From JAAURS01 sp044923475 (GTDB lineage Bacteria > Cyanobacteriota > Cyanobacteriia > Thermosynechococcales > Thermosynechococcaceae), in assembly GCF_044923475.1 (NCBI RefSeq), contig NZ_CP137338.1, positions 5,146,001 to 5,210,000 on the forward strand: DNA of 64,000 nucleotides, given 5' to 3'. Under the pieces are notes generated by a model. The model was not told the origin of the DNA. It did not search any database and saw nothing but the letters and a program-made list of their open reading frames with translations. The position numbers and the translations under genes were made by a program. This document shows positions 33,440 through 43,104 of the stretch, in pieces. The first letter of the stretch is position 1. Each line of letters begins with the position of its first letter.

Positions 33440-36208
33440 TTATGCTTCATCGGCTTGCGGATAGCGACTGCGACCTACCCTTGCTTGGGGCGGGTCGATG
33501 GCATTAGCGAGTATCGCCGTTGGAATCATTGGCAATGCTGGAATCAGGCAGATCAGCCACTGGTTCAAAGTGAGGGGTGCAGTGGCGAATAGGGTATTCA
33601 TGACGCTTACCTGACTGAAGAGAATTTGTAGCACGATCGCGCTGACGATGCCAATGATGATGGCTGGCGCGTTGGTCATCGCGGTCGACTGGCGACGGAA
33701 TCTAGCGACCAAGCTGATGCCTAACTGACTGATACTCAACAAGTAAACGATTCGGGCGGCAACGAGCGCTTGAATGGCCATAGTCCGAGCCACTGCTACA
33801 TAACCCGTTGTCGATTTTGCCCACTCAAAGATACCGAAGATTAGCAGCCAGTTGAAGATAGAGACGATCGAGATGCGGCGAAGGAGATTTCTCGATAATA
33901 AAGGTTCCTTAGGGTTGAGGGGTGGCTGTTGCATCACGCCTCTAGACTTAGGCTCAAAGGCAAGGGGAACGGTCATGGTCACGGAGTTGATCATGTTCAG
34001 CCACAGTACCTGTAGTGAAAGAATGGGAAGGTCTCTCGCCAATAGCGCGCTGATCAAAATGGTCATTGACTCGCCCCCATTCACAGGTAACAGAAAGGCG
34101 ATCGCTTTGCGCAGGTTTTGATAGACGGTTCGCCCTTCTTCGACGGCGGCAGAAATGGAGGCAAAATTATCATCGGTCAGTAGCATCGCCGCCGCTTCCC
34201 GTGCCACGTCCGTTCCTGCTTTACCCATGGCGATGCCAATATCGGCTTGCTTGAGCGCGGGGGCATCGTTCACGCCATCGCCCGTCATGGCTACCACTTC
34301 ACCCTTGGACTGTAATGCTTCCACAAGCTGCAATTTTTGGACGGGAGCAACCCTAGCAAATACATCGCCCTCCTCAACGGCCTGAGCCAATTGAGAATCG
34401 TCCATTTGTGCCAGGTGCTGTCCTTCAAATGCCATTACCTGAGCCGATTTTTGAATGCCCATGCGCTGGGCGATTGCCCTAGCCGTCGTAATGTGATCGC
34501 CAGTAATCATCTTGACCTGAATTCCTGCTGAGTGACAGACTCGTACTGCTGCGATCGCCTCTGGACGGGGTGGATCGATCATGCCTTGCAATCCCAGAAA
34601 CACCAATCCGGTTTCCAGATCGTCGTGGTCGATGGCATGCTGATGGGGGTTCACTTCTTTTCTGGCAAAGGCAAGCACTCGCAAGCCCTGAGCCGCCATG
34701 GTTTCTATCGATTTCTCAATCAGGTCGCGATCGAGGGAGATCGCCTGACCCTGAGCATCCCACATCTGCGAACAGCGGCTCAAGATCGCTTCCACGGAAC
34801 CTTTGACATAGATCAGGCGTGGCGAAGCGTCCTGCAAGGTCGCCATATACTGATATTGGGATTCAAAGGGAATTGAATCCAATCGCGGCATCGAAGCAGC
34901 CAATCCAGACTGGCTGAGTCCAGCTTTTTGAGCCGCTGCAATCAACGCGCCCTCAGTGGGGTCGCCCACCACCGACCATTCGTTGTCTGTTTGGTCTAAG
35001 CGAGAATCATTGCAAAGCAAACCCGCTCTTAAACAGTCTTCTAAAGTGGGAGTGAGTTCATCTCCATCTGAGCCTCCCGTGATGCTGTGGGCGGTAGGAA
35101 CGATCTCTCCTTTGGGACTGTAGCCGCTACCGCTCACCTCATACACCTGTCCGCCTGCATAGATGCGCTGCACCGTCATTTGGTTTTCTGTCAGCGTACC
35201 TGTCTTATCCGAACAAATCACCGTAGCGCTCCCCAAGGTTTCCACCGCTGGCAGCTTGCGAATAATGGCATGGCGGGCGGCCATTCGGTTGACCCCAATC
35301 GCCAACGTAATCGTAACGACAGCCGGAAGGCCTTCGGGAATGGCACTGACCGCTAAAGCAATGGCGGCCTCAAACATATAAACCCAGGATTCGCCTTGCC
35401 CCAGCCCGATCGCAAACGTGAGGGTCGCCAGGGTCAAAATCCCGTAAAGCAGGGTCTGACTGAACTTGGCAAACTTACGAGTGAGGGGGGTACTCAGACT
35501 GACACGCTGTTCCATGGATTGCGAGATCTGACCCACTTCGGTGGCATTTGCTGTGGCAACGACGATGCCTTTGCCCTGACCGAAGGTGGCAAAACTGCCT
35601 GCGTAGGCCATATTATTGCGCTCTGCCAAGGGAGTATTGTTCGGTAGTGGCTGGGTTGATTTATGCACTGGAACGGACTCTCCCGTCAGCGCAGACTCAT
35701 CCACCTGTAAATTCCGAACGCTCAAAAGCCTTAAATCCGCCGGAACCTTGTCCCCCGAAGCCAGTAACACCACATCTCCGGGTACCAAATCTGGCGACGG
35801 AATTCGCAGGATTTGCCCATCCCGGAGCACCGTCGCTTCGGTGATCACTGCTTTTGCCAACGAGGCGATCGCCCCTTCAGCCTTGGCTTCTTGAACGTAG
35901 CCAATGACGGCATTGATCAGCGTCACCCCCCAAATCACTGCCGCATTAACCCACGAACCCAAAAATGCTTTCACACCACCTGCTAGCAGCAGAATGTAGA
36001 GTAGCGGCTGATTGAACTGCAACAGAAATCTAAGCCAAGCAGGCTTCCCTGGCTTAAATTGCAGTTCATTCCAACCATATCGTTCGTAGCGTCGAGCCAC
36101 CTCTTCCGCCGTCAAGCCCTTTTCTAGATCGCTGTTGAAGGATTGGAGAATCTCTTGTTCAGGCAATTCATGATGAGATGGCGATTGTAATTTAGCTGAC
36201 ATCATGAC
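33440..36208 (-). CDS. P-type cation-transporting ATPase (P2 type)
   Basis: A 922-residue P-type ATPase. Phosphorylation motif CSDKTGTLTEN, hinge MTGDGVNDAPALK, actuator-domain TGES (in DESALTGESVPV) and PEGLP in M4 place it in the P2 group (Ca2+ or Na+/K+ like). The N-terminal cation-ATPase domain (EEVARRYERYGWNEL) and the C-terminal six-helix region are complete. The frame is open to 36355, but that would overlap the universal stress gene, so I take ATG 36208. The ion is not determined. Neighbours (stress protein, DUF389, Na+/H+ antiporter) suggest a role in ion or osmotic stress. Confidence 0.9.
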   Translation of the reverse strand, partial: VMMSAKLQSPSHHELPEQEILQSFNSDLEKGLTAEEVARRYERYGWNELQFKPGKPAWLRFLLQFNQPLLYILLLAGGVKAFLGSWVNAAVIWGVTLINAVIGYVQEAKAEGAIASLAKAVITEATVLRDGQILRIPSPDLVPGDVVLLASGDKVPADLRLLSVRNLQVDESALTGESVPVHKSTQPLPNNTPLAERNNMAYAGSFATFGQGKGIVVATANATEVGQISQSMEQRVSLSTPLTRKFAKFSQTLLYGILTLATLTFAIGLGQGESWVYMFEAAIALAVSAIPEGLPAVVTITLAIGVNRMAARHAIIRKLPAVETLGSATVICSDKTGTLTENQMTVQRIYAGGQVYEVSGSGYSPKGEIVPTAHSITGGSDGDELTPTLEDCLRAGLLCNDSRLDQTDNEWSVVGDPTEGALIAAAQKAGLSQSGLAASMPRLDSIPFESQYQYMATLQDASPRLIYVKGSVEAILSRCSQMWDAQGQAISLDRDLIEKSIETMAAQGLRVLAFARKEVNPHQHAIDHDDLETGLVFLGLQGMIDPPRPEAIAAVRVCHSAGIQVKMITGDHITTARAIAQRMGIQKSAQVMAFEGQHLAQMDDSQLAQAVEEGDVFARVAPVQKLQLVEALQSKGEVVAMTGDGVNDAPALKQADIGIAMGKAGTDVAREAAAMLLTDDNFASISAAVEEGRTVYQNLRKAIAFLLPVNGGESMTILISALLARDLPILSLQVLWLNMINSVTMTVPLAFEPKSRGVMQQPPLNPKEPLLSRNLLRRISIVSIFNWLLIFGIFEWAKSTTGYVAVARTMAIQALVAARIVYLLSISQLGISLVARFRRQSTAMTNAPAIIIGIVSAIVLQILFSQVSVMNTLFATAPLTLNQWLICLIPALPMIPTAILANAIDPPQARVGRSRYPQADEA

Positions 36209-36276
36209 CTCAGCGGCTCTGTAAAATTCTCTTAATTCAGTCCTTTTGCTAATGTAGGATTCCGTTTTTTGTAAAT

Positions 36277-37128
36277 TTAACGGGGAGAAGGGAAGAAGAG
36301 CACTGGACACCAGCTCAGGCGAAGTAACTCTGCCGCAAAGCTGGAAACAATCCACTCCTGAAATTTCCCAATTGTTCCGCTAGAAATCGCGATCGCGCTA
36401 ATTTCATCCATTTGAGCCAGCTCTAAAATCTCGGAGAGCGGAGTTCCTCGACGAAAGTCTATGGTTACTTGTAAATTTGCTGCCTCTAGATCGACTTTTG
36501 CGTTGGAAAGAATGTTGCGCTCTGTCTGGGTAGGTATGCTATCCGTAACCCAACAGAGCATGCAGCGCTCCAGAAAACGACCAGCCTGTTTTTGAGCCAA
36601 CTGCTTGACCTGTTTTACTAAAAAGTTAGAAGCTTCGCAGCCATCGTAGGGAATCAGTATATAGCGCAACAGATGCTGACAACGGAGCGTCAACTCCTCA
36701 GTCGTAAAGGCAGCAATTAACTGAGGACGGAGGATCAAGAGCGGGATAGTCGTTCGGCGAGATAATTCAGACATCGTGCTTCCCCTCAGTATGTCGATCG
36801 GTGAGTTGTGAATCTGGGAACCCAGCACGATCAATTCGGATTGATAGCTTTTAGCAACCTTAAGAATCGTCTGAACGGGTTGCCCTGATTGCACCTCAAT
36901 TTTGACGTCTACCGTAGTGGGACTATTTTCAACTGCGGCTGTGAGTCGGGATTGAGATTGTTCTATTTTCTCGCTATCAATCTTGGGAATAATGCCTGTT
37001 TCTGAGAGAGGAACGACATGGAGAAAAACAATTTGCTTTATCCCTCCATCTGACAAACTGGCCGCAAAATATGCGAGACGATGCAAACCATCACTAAAAT
37101 CCGTACAAATTAAAATCCTTTCAAACAT
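36277..37128 (-). CDS. Universal stress protein, tandem UspA domains
   Basis: A 283-residue protein with two UspA-like domains. The first starts MFERILICTDFSDG and has GSQIHNSPIDILRGST, near the G-2x-G-9x-G(S/T) nucleotide-binding motif. The second starts RYILIPYDGCEAS and is less conserved. Such proteins bind ATP or act as stress-dependent regulators. It lies 68 bases upstream of the P-type ATPase start on the same strand, so the two are likely co-transcribed. Confidence 0.9.
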   Translation of the reverse strand: MFERILICTDFSDGLHRLAYFAASLSDGGIKQIVFLHVVPLSETGIIPKIDSEKIEQSQSRLTAAVENSPTTVDVKIEVQSGQPVQTILKVAKSYQSELIVLGSQIHNSPIDILRGSTMSELSRRTTIPLLILRPQLIAAFTTEELTLRCQHLLRYILIPYDGCEASNFLVKQVKQLAQKQAGRFLERCMLCWVTDSIPTQTERNILSNAKVDLEAANLQVTIDFRRGTPLSEILELAQMDEISAIAISSGTIGKFQEWIVSSFAAELLRLSWCPVLFFPSPR

Positions 37129-37168
37129 AGATTTCTACCTAAGAAAATTGTTTTAACTCAAAATACGT

Positions 37169-37618
37169 TTAATATCGAGCACTGGGTAACACCCAAAGAT
37201 CCAAAAGCTCTCCCACGCTCAAACCCAAGACGGCGATCGCAATTAAACCCCAAAATGTACGAATTTGACTGAGATTGAAAAACCGCATTTCATTCCAGGC
37301 CAAGAAGGTGGTGAGAAATGGAATAAGGGCAAGTGGTAAAAACAGAGACGATGTAAAGGCTATCGTTACTGAGATACTGGCTGTTAAAGCCAGAAGTAAT
37401 AGGCTAGGAATACGCTCAATGACTTGCTCGATCCATCTGCTGCCAGCCCAAGACAGGGTCATCGCTAAAGCAACGATCAACAAACCTATAAACCAAATAA
37501 CGTGGTGAGCCACTAGATTCCACCCCACCAGAGCATAGGCAAACCAGAGTAGGATCAGCGCTAGCCAAGGCAGTCTACTAGGTGAATTCACTTCTATGTC
37601 TAGGTCGTTAACTTTCAT
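37169..37618 (-). CDS. Small integral membrane protein, hypothetical
   Basis: A 149-residue protein with four predicted membrane spans (about 16-33, 40-58, 71-95, 121-139). No family recognised. It lies 40 bases upstream of the universal stress gene on the same strand and is probably part of the same operon. Confidence 0.7.
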   Translation of the reverse strand: MKVNDLDIEVNSPSRLPWLALILLWFAYALVGWNLVAHHVIWFIGLLIVALAMTLSWAGSRWIEQVIERIPSLLLLALTASISVTIAFTSSLFLPLALIPFLTTFLAWNEMRFFNLSQIRTFWGLIAIAVLGLSVGELLDLWVLPSARY

Positions 37619-37813
37619 GAGCGGAATTAGAATCTTTAATACATAAGAATTTATCGACGTTTTTTAAATTATTAGTTTTTCCTATGATTTATTCTTAATC
37701 GAAGGAATTTTAGATTTGCATCAGTATCCAGTCCTCCATCATGACAGATCCCTCGATTTACTGAATCATCCATAAGTAGCAACTTTGGGATTGGCAAACT
37801 AGAAATGGCGACG

Positions 37814-38848
37814 TTAGCTTGCTTCTTTTCGGCGGATTTCCTCGACCTGTCCAACCACAAACACTAGGGTAAAAGGTTGCCCCATCTCGCGTTGCACAAA
37901 CGATTCCAGAAGGGCAACCTGTCTGGGTGTAATGGGTTCTCTAGCCCGCACATTGAGCCGGACTTCGGGAGGATTGGCTAACCAGTTCGTCTTGGTGCTC
38001 AATAGATCCAGTCGTTGAAAGGTAATGGTGCGATTTAACAATGCCTGCCGTAAACTGGCTTCTAGCTGTGCCTGCCTCACCAGCCGGGAAAAACTGAACC
38101 CTAAAGGAATCAGCAGGATTGCGGTAAACGTCAGTATCCAAACCAGTGCTTTACGGGCATGGCGAAAGGATGCATAACCTGCCAGTGAAAAAGTGACCAT
38201 GCAAGATAGGGTGATGCCCAGCAGGTTGGTGAGATAGAGCAACATTGCTCCCTGGCTCAGGTTCCAGTTTGCCTGAGACAGCCCTAAGCCAATCACGCAA
38301 ATGGGTGGCATTAGGGCAACTGCGATCGCTGTTCCGGCAAGACTCTCTGAGATTTTTGGCTGCACTTTTGCGTAACCGCTGATGCCTCCTGCCGCGACCG
38401 CAATCCCCAAATCCAGCAGCGTAGGTTCCGATCGCGCCAGTACTTCGCTGCCAAAGTTAGAAATGCCGACCACCAGACCCAATGTCCAGGCTAGGGCTAC
38501 GGCCAGCGCAGTCCCCACAGCAACTGCGACCAAACCACGCCGAAACAGCGCGATATTTCCTGCCAGCGCCCCAAACGCAAGGCCCCGAATCGGCATCATC
38601 AGCGGGGCAATAATCATCGCGCCAATAATCACCGCTGTGCTGTTGGACAATAGACCAAAGGTGGCGATCGCACAGGAACTAATAATCAAAATCAGGTAAG
38701 AGGGATCGGGCGTGGATTCTGCCAGTAACCCTGTTTGAAGCTGCTGCGACTGAATCAAGCTCTTTCCCTGATGTCTGAAAGCTCTGAAGCGATCGCGGAG
38801 ATCGGTCAGCACAGCTTGCCTCCTCTGAATCATTCCAGCATCTTGCAT
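37814..38848 (-). CDS. DUF389 family membrane protein
   Basis: A membrane protein of the DUF389/TIGR00341 family. The core starts at SYLILIISSCAIATFGLLSNST and continues AVIIGAMIIAPLMMPI, then at least four more spans. A soluble C-terminal part (VRLNVRAREPITPRQVALLE) follows. Function is unknown. The frame is open to 39022, but that overlaps the divergent antiporter gene, so I place the start at ATG 38848, about 90 bases from the antiporter start. Confidence 0.85.
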   Translation of the reverse strand: MQDAGMIQRRQAVLTDLRDRFRAFRHQGKSLIQSQQLQTGLLAESTPDPSYLILIISSCAIATFGLLSNSTAVIIGAMIIAPLMMPIRGLAFGALAGNIALFRRGLVAVAVGTALAVALAWTLGLVVGISNFGSEVLARSEPTLLDLGIAVAAGGISGYAKVQPKISESLAGTAIAVALMPPICVIGLGLSQANWNLSQGAMLLYLTNLLGITLSCMVTFSLAGYASFRHARKALVWILTFTAILLIPLGFSFSRLVRQAQLEASLRQALLNRTITFQRLDLLSTKTNWLANPPEVRLNVRAREPITPRQVALLESFVQREMGQPFTLVFVVGQVEEIRRKEAS

Positions 38849-38937
38849 TTCTGCCCAGCATCCCACATGTGATTGTAGCGCTTGCGTTCTGATGGGTTGA
38901 AGATAGGGATGGTTGGATCTTGGGAGGGCAGCAGTCA

Positions 38938-40497
38938 ATGGATGCGACATTGAGTGAAATGGCGATCGAGACAAACCTGAAGCAATTTTTGCTGGTGCTG
39001 TCGATTTCCTTGAGTGTGGCAACCTTGCCCCGCATTTTTAGCTGGTTTCGGCAGATCCCCTACACCCTCTTGCTGGTGATTGTGGGGTTGGGGTTGGCCT
39101 TTGTGGATGTGCGCCTGGTGGATTTGTCGCCAGCGCTGATTTTGTCCATCTTTTTACCACCGCTGCTATTTGAAGCCGCCTGGAACTTGAAGTGGTCAGA
39201 ACTGAAGCAGGAACTATTGCCCATTGGTCTCTACGCCGTGTTTGGGGTCACGATCGCGATCGCAGGTATCGCGCTGGGGCTGAATCAACTGGCAGGCGTG
39301 CCGCTCGCGACAGCACTGCCGATCGGAGCCAGTTTGTCTGCGACCGATCCGGTGTCAGTCATTGCCTTATTTCGAGAACTGGGTGTCGGCAGTCGGCTCA
39401 GCGTTTTGATGGAAGGGGAAAGCCTGTTTAACGATGGCATGGCCGTGGTTGCCTTCAGTTTTTTGGTTGCCCTGCCCATGGGCACAGCAGATTTATCCCT
39501 GCAATCAGCCGCGATTGAGTTTGGGCGCGTGGTCGGTATCGGCATTGCAGTTGCCAGTCTGATTGGCTTTGGCATCTCTTATCTGACGCAACGGTTTGAC
39601 TTGCCGCTCGTCGAGCAATCGTTGACGTTAGTGTCGGCCTACGGCACCTATTTGATCGTCGAGGATTTGGGAGGTTCTGGGGTAATTGGGGTGGTGACGA
39701 TGGGCTTGATTTTGGGGAACTTTGGTTCCCGGATTGGCATGAACCCCCGGACTCGGATTATTGTCAGCGAGTTTTGGGAATTCCTGGCATTTTTCGTCAA
39801 CTCGATTGTTTTCCTGCTGATTGGCGATCAAATTCGGTTCAATATCCTGGGGCAAAACCTCACGATCGTTGCCATTACGCTGATTGCGATGATCGTCACA
39901 CGGGCGATCGCCCTTTACAGCTTGAGCGCTTTGAGCAATCGTTTCACTGAGTCTACAATTCCGCTCAAGGAACAAACGGTACTTTGGTGGGGAGGGCTGC
40001 GCGGATCGGTGTCGATTGCGTTGGCGTTGAGTGTCCCGGTGAGTTTGCCCGATCGAGAAAAAATTATCGCCACTGTGTTTGGGGTGGTGTTGTTCACCTT
40101 GCTGGTACAAGGATTGACGATTAAACCCCTTCTAGAGAGGCTCAACCTGCTGGGGAATCAGCCTTTGCAGCAGCAATTTTCAGAAGCGATCGCCCGGTTA
40201 TCTGCATTGAAACGGGTGTTACAGCACCTCGGTCAGTCTGGCAATCGTCCGGCGATTGAGCCAGAGTTCTACCGTTATCAGGAATCTTTGATTAAAGGAG
40301 AACTGGTGCGGCTGGAGGAAGAGATTGAGACTTTACAAGATGAGCATCCTGATTTACGGGCGTTTGCTGCCGAGCAATTCCGGTCAGAACTACTGGTCAT
40401 TGAGGCAGATACCTATGCTGAATTTGTGCGGGCTGGACGACTAAACCGGGAATTATCTCCTTTTCTCCAGAAAGATATTTCATCAGAAGAGAAATGA
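38938..40497 (+). CDS. Na+/H+ antiporter, CPA1/NhaP type
   Basis: A 519-residue protein with about 12 membrane spans. GASLSATDPVSVIALFRELG holds the conserved Asp of the CPA1 ion site, and GESLFNDGMAVVAF follows. RGSVSIALALSVP is typical of NhaP proteins. A soluble C-terminal tail of about 120 residues with coiled-coil character (LIKGELVRLEEEIETLQ) may regulate transport. ATG 38938 has a Shine-Dalgarno GGGAGGG upstream. It probably exports Na+ or Li+ under salt stress. Confidence 0.92.
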   Translation: MDATLSEMAIETNLKQFLLVLSISLSVATLPRIFSWFRQIPYTLLLVIVGLGLAFVDVRLVDLSPALILSIFLPPLLFEAAWNLKWSELKQELLPIGLYAVFGVTIAIAGIALGLNQLAGVPLATALPIGASLSATDPVSVIALFRELGVGSRLSVLMEGESLFNDGMAVVAFSFLVALPMGTADLSLQSAAIEFGRVVGIGIAVASLIGFGISYLTQRFDLPLVEQSLTLVSAYGTYLIVEDLGGSGVIGVVTMGLILGNFGSRIGMNPRTRIIVSEFWEFLAFFVNSIVFLLIGDQIRFNILGQNLTIVAITLIAMIVTRAIALYSLSALSNRFTESTIPLKEQTVLWWGGLRGSVSIALALSVPVSLPDREKIIATVFGVVLFTLLVQGLTIKPLLERLNLLGNQPLQQQFSEAIARLSALKRVLQHLGQSGNRPAIEPEFYRYQESLIKGELVRLEEEIETLQDEHPDLRAFAAEQFRSELLVIEADTYAEFVRAGRLNRELSPFLQKDISSEEK

Positions 40498-40691
40498 ATG
40501 GCGATCGCCGTTTTCAAGAAGCGGCAAAGACAGCGGCGTGGGTTGCGACGGGGGTTTGACCATTGCATTATCTTGCTAAACTGGTCCTCAGACCTTCGCC
40601 CTGCGATCGTAGGGGAATCGCCTAGGCCAGAGGGCGAGCTTCCCGCCGAGCGCGTGCCACTCAACCCAATCTCTCGTCACCCAACCGAATT

Positions 40692-41612
40692 ATGCAAATC
40701 CGCCGTCGTCCCCCCAACCCTGCCATTGCAGTTGAAGCCTTAAGCTACAGAATTACAGCCGATGATGCAGAGCCGCGCAACATTCTTGAAAAAATTGTCT
40801 GGCATAAAGACAAAGAAGTAGACAAAATGCGCGAGGTCGTGCCGCTGGCGGAGCTGCGCAAACAGCTTAACGATATGCCTGCGCCCTTAAACTTTTTAGA
40901 GGCGCTGCGTCGCGGCAAAACCTCCCCCGCCCTCATTGCCGAAGTCAAAAAGGCATCGCCCAGCAAAGGGGTCTTTCGCGAACCATTCAATCCAGTTGAA
41001 ATTGCCCGAGCTTACGAGGCCGCTGGGGCGAGCTGTCTTTCGGTATTGACCGATGTGGCGTTTTTTCAGGGTAGCTTTGAATACCTCAAGCAGATCCGTC
41101 AAGCCGTACAGATTCCGCTGTTGTGCAAAGACTTTGTACTAGCGCCCTATCAGATTTTCTTAGCGCGATCGCGAGGGGCCGATGCGGTTCTCCTGATTGC
41201 GGCGATTTTGCCCGATCGAGACTTGACCTATTTTCTCAAAATCGCGAAGTCCGTGGGGATGACTGCTTTGGTTGAGGTGCATACCCTGGCAGAACTGGAT
41301 CGGGTTTTGGCACTCCCTGAGGTTGAGTTAGTCGGCATTAATAACCGCAATCTCGAGGATTTTTCGGTTTCTTTGGATGTCACCTGCGACCTGATCGCTC
41401 AGCGACAGGAAGCTATTTCAGAGAAAGAAATCTCGATCGTGAGCGAGTCTGGCTTACATACGCCTGCCGACGTGCAAACCGTTGCTAACGCAGGAGCAAC
41501 GGCAGTTCTCATTGGCGAATCTTTAATCAAGGAAGATCCGTCAGAGCCTGCTTTTGACAGCGAACAAGCGCGGATGAAAGCAAAAGTCTCGGTTTTGTTT
41601 GGGGCAGAGTAG
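40692..41612 (+). CDS. trpC: Indole-3-glycerol phosphate synthase
   Basis: TrpC makes indole-3-glycerol phosphate in tryptophan synthesis. The 306-residue TIM barrel has the catalytic Lys in IAEVKKASPSKG, LLCKDFVLAPYQIFLAR, the Glu in ALVEVHTLAEL, LVGINNRNLEDF and the phosphate loop GATAVLIGESL. The N-terminal 45 residues are the usual cyanobacterial extension (MQIRRRPPNPAIAVE). It stands apart from other trp genes. Confidence 0.96.
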   Translation: MQIRRRPPNPAIAVEALSYRITADDAEPRNILEKIVWHKDKEVDKMREVVPLAELRKQLNDMPAPLNFLEALRRGKTSPALIAEVKKASPSKGVFREPFNPVEIARAYEAAGASCLSVLTDVAFFQGSFEYLKQIRQAVQIPLLCKDFVLAPYQIFLARSRGADAVLLIAAILPDRDLTYFLKIAKSVGMTALVEVHTLAELDRVLALPEVELVGINNRNLEDFSVSLDVTCDLIAQRQEAISEKEISIVSESGLHTPADVQTVANAGATAVLIGESLIKEDPSEPAFDSEQARMKAKVSVLFGAE

Positions 41613-41736
41613 GGCAAAGAAGAGATGCGGGAAAGGAAGAAGGCGATCGCCTCCGCCCAATCGAGGCTCCCGTGGCGATCGCCCACCCTAGTCAGTTGTC
41701 GCGCGTTCTAATGCCCAGACGAATATCGCCAGGGCA

Positions 41737-43071
41737 CTACGAGACAATCGCGCGGCTGAGGGCCCAGGCAACTTGGGGTACAAATATCCAACCATGGGCA
41801 TCGCCACCCTGGGGATCGACGATGAACTTGCTGCTCTCAAGGTTGTGCAACTTGCCCGATTGCCACGAGTAGGGCTGGCCAGTCGGCAGTAGCTCTTTAG
41901 TACTGGGGAAGATTTCGCCAACTTCCATTTTCTGCGCCCCATTGCTACCGAGACCGCCATACTCGTCATCGGCATCGCCAAAGCCACTCGTTTTGTCCTG
42001 TCCGATGCGCGACGCAGCTGGGTAGGCCAAGCCGACGGCCTTGTCGTTCTTGGTATGCGTAATCAGGATCGGGCCGACAACGCGCTTGCGATCCACCACA
42101 CTTCGGAAAAATCCGTTGCGCTGCTTTGAGAAACTGTTGTGTGAAAAAGCAGCCTGCAACAGCGCCAGGCTTTGCAGCTTATTTGTCGTAGAGTTGGCAG
42201 CTGCCGCCGTCACCACGCGTCCGCCAAAACTATGTCCGGCCAGGTGAATGCGCTCGACCTGCCCTGCTAGCCGATCGACGAGCGGGGCGAGGCCATTCTT
42301 CCCCACGGTTCCAGCGCGCTGCTTCATTTCAAAGTAGGTCGTGAGATTGAGCAACGTGCTGACCGCATTGGCAGCACCGGAAAAGACGTTGCCAACCGCA
42401 GCCGCTCGCCCAGAGGCATCTTTCGGGCCTTTGCGACTGGTTGCTGGAGGAGTGAACGGTGCCGCAGCAGGCGCTTGCGTTGCATTTTTAAAGATGACAT
42501 CAGCCGGCCCTCGGAAAAAGACAGCAGCGGCATCTTCCTTGGTCTGCTCGCTCGCTTTCGAGCCATCTGGGTCGAGAAGGGTGCGGAGCGTTTCTACAAA
42601 CGTTTGCTGCGCCTTGGTATCGCTCTCCAGCTTCGGGACGAGTTCGCGCAGCACGGCTAAACGCGCTTCGTCACCCTCGTCGTCGAAGAGCGGCGCGGCG
42701 CGATCGATGGCTGCAAGCATAGCCGCTTCCGACGCTACTTTGTTCGCGCCCTCGCCGACTGACGCAGCCCCACTTGCAACTTTGAAGGCCGCAGGCGGTT
42801 GCGTCATTAACTCGTCGAATTTCTTGGAAGGCCAAATGACGCCAACGATCGCGAGTTTGCGTTGGGCGATTTCCGCATCGTTGGCTGTGACATCGACAAA
42901 GTTCCCGAAAAGTTTGCGGTACAGATTTTCGGCTTCATCGCGGTTGTTATTCCAGCCGTGGGACATGACGATGAGGTCTGTGGTGCCAGCCGGGACCGTT
43001 GGCTGGCTTAAAAGCTTGCCTTCTTTGTCAAATTCAGCAGCACTGTAGGGAATGCCTTTGATATCGTTCAT
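41737..43071 (-). CDS. Serine alpha/beta hydrolase paired with a subtilase
   Basis: A 444-residue cytoplasmic protein with no signal peptide. The first block VMSHGWNNNRDEAENLYRKL is an oxyanion-type HGW motif near 37, and the nucleophile elbow GHSFGG is near 271. A long low-complexity Ala/Pro-rich insert (about 100-225) separates the two halves. LITHTKNDKAVG (acid) and GDAHGWI (His) near the end could complete a triad. The gene starts 33 bases after the subtilase stop on the same strand, so the two are almost certainly co-expressed. Lipase or peptidase activity is possible. Confidence 0.7.
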   Translation of the reverse strand: MNDIKGIPYSAAEFDKEGKLLSQPTVPAGTTDLIVMSHGWNNNRDEAENLYRKLFGNFVDVTANDAEIAQRKLAIVGVIWPSKKFDELMTQPPAAFKVASGAASVGEGANKVASEAAMLAAIDRAAPLFDDEGDEARLAVLRELVPKLESDTKAQQTFVETLRTLLDPDGSKASEQTKEDAAAVFFRGPADVIFKNATQAPAAAPFTPPATSRKGPKDASGRAAAVGNVFSGAANAVSTLLNLTTYFEMKQRAGTVGKNGLAPLVDRLAGQVERIHLAGHSFGGRVVTAAAANSTTNKLQSLALLQAAFSHNSFSKQRNGFFRSVVDRKRVVGPILITHTKNDKAVGLAYPAASRIGQDKTSGFGDADDEYGGLGSNGAQKMEVGEIFPSTKELLPTGQPYSWQSGKLHNLESSKFIVDPQGGDAHGWIFVPQVAWALSRAIVS

Positions 43072-43104
43072 GGTTAACCCCCTGGGTTTAGGTGTTGAAA
43101 AACA

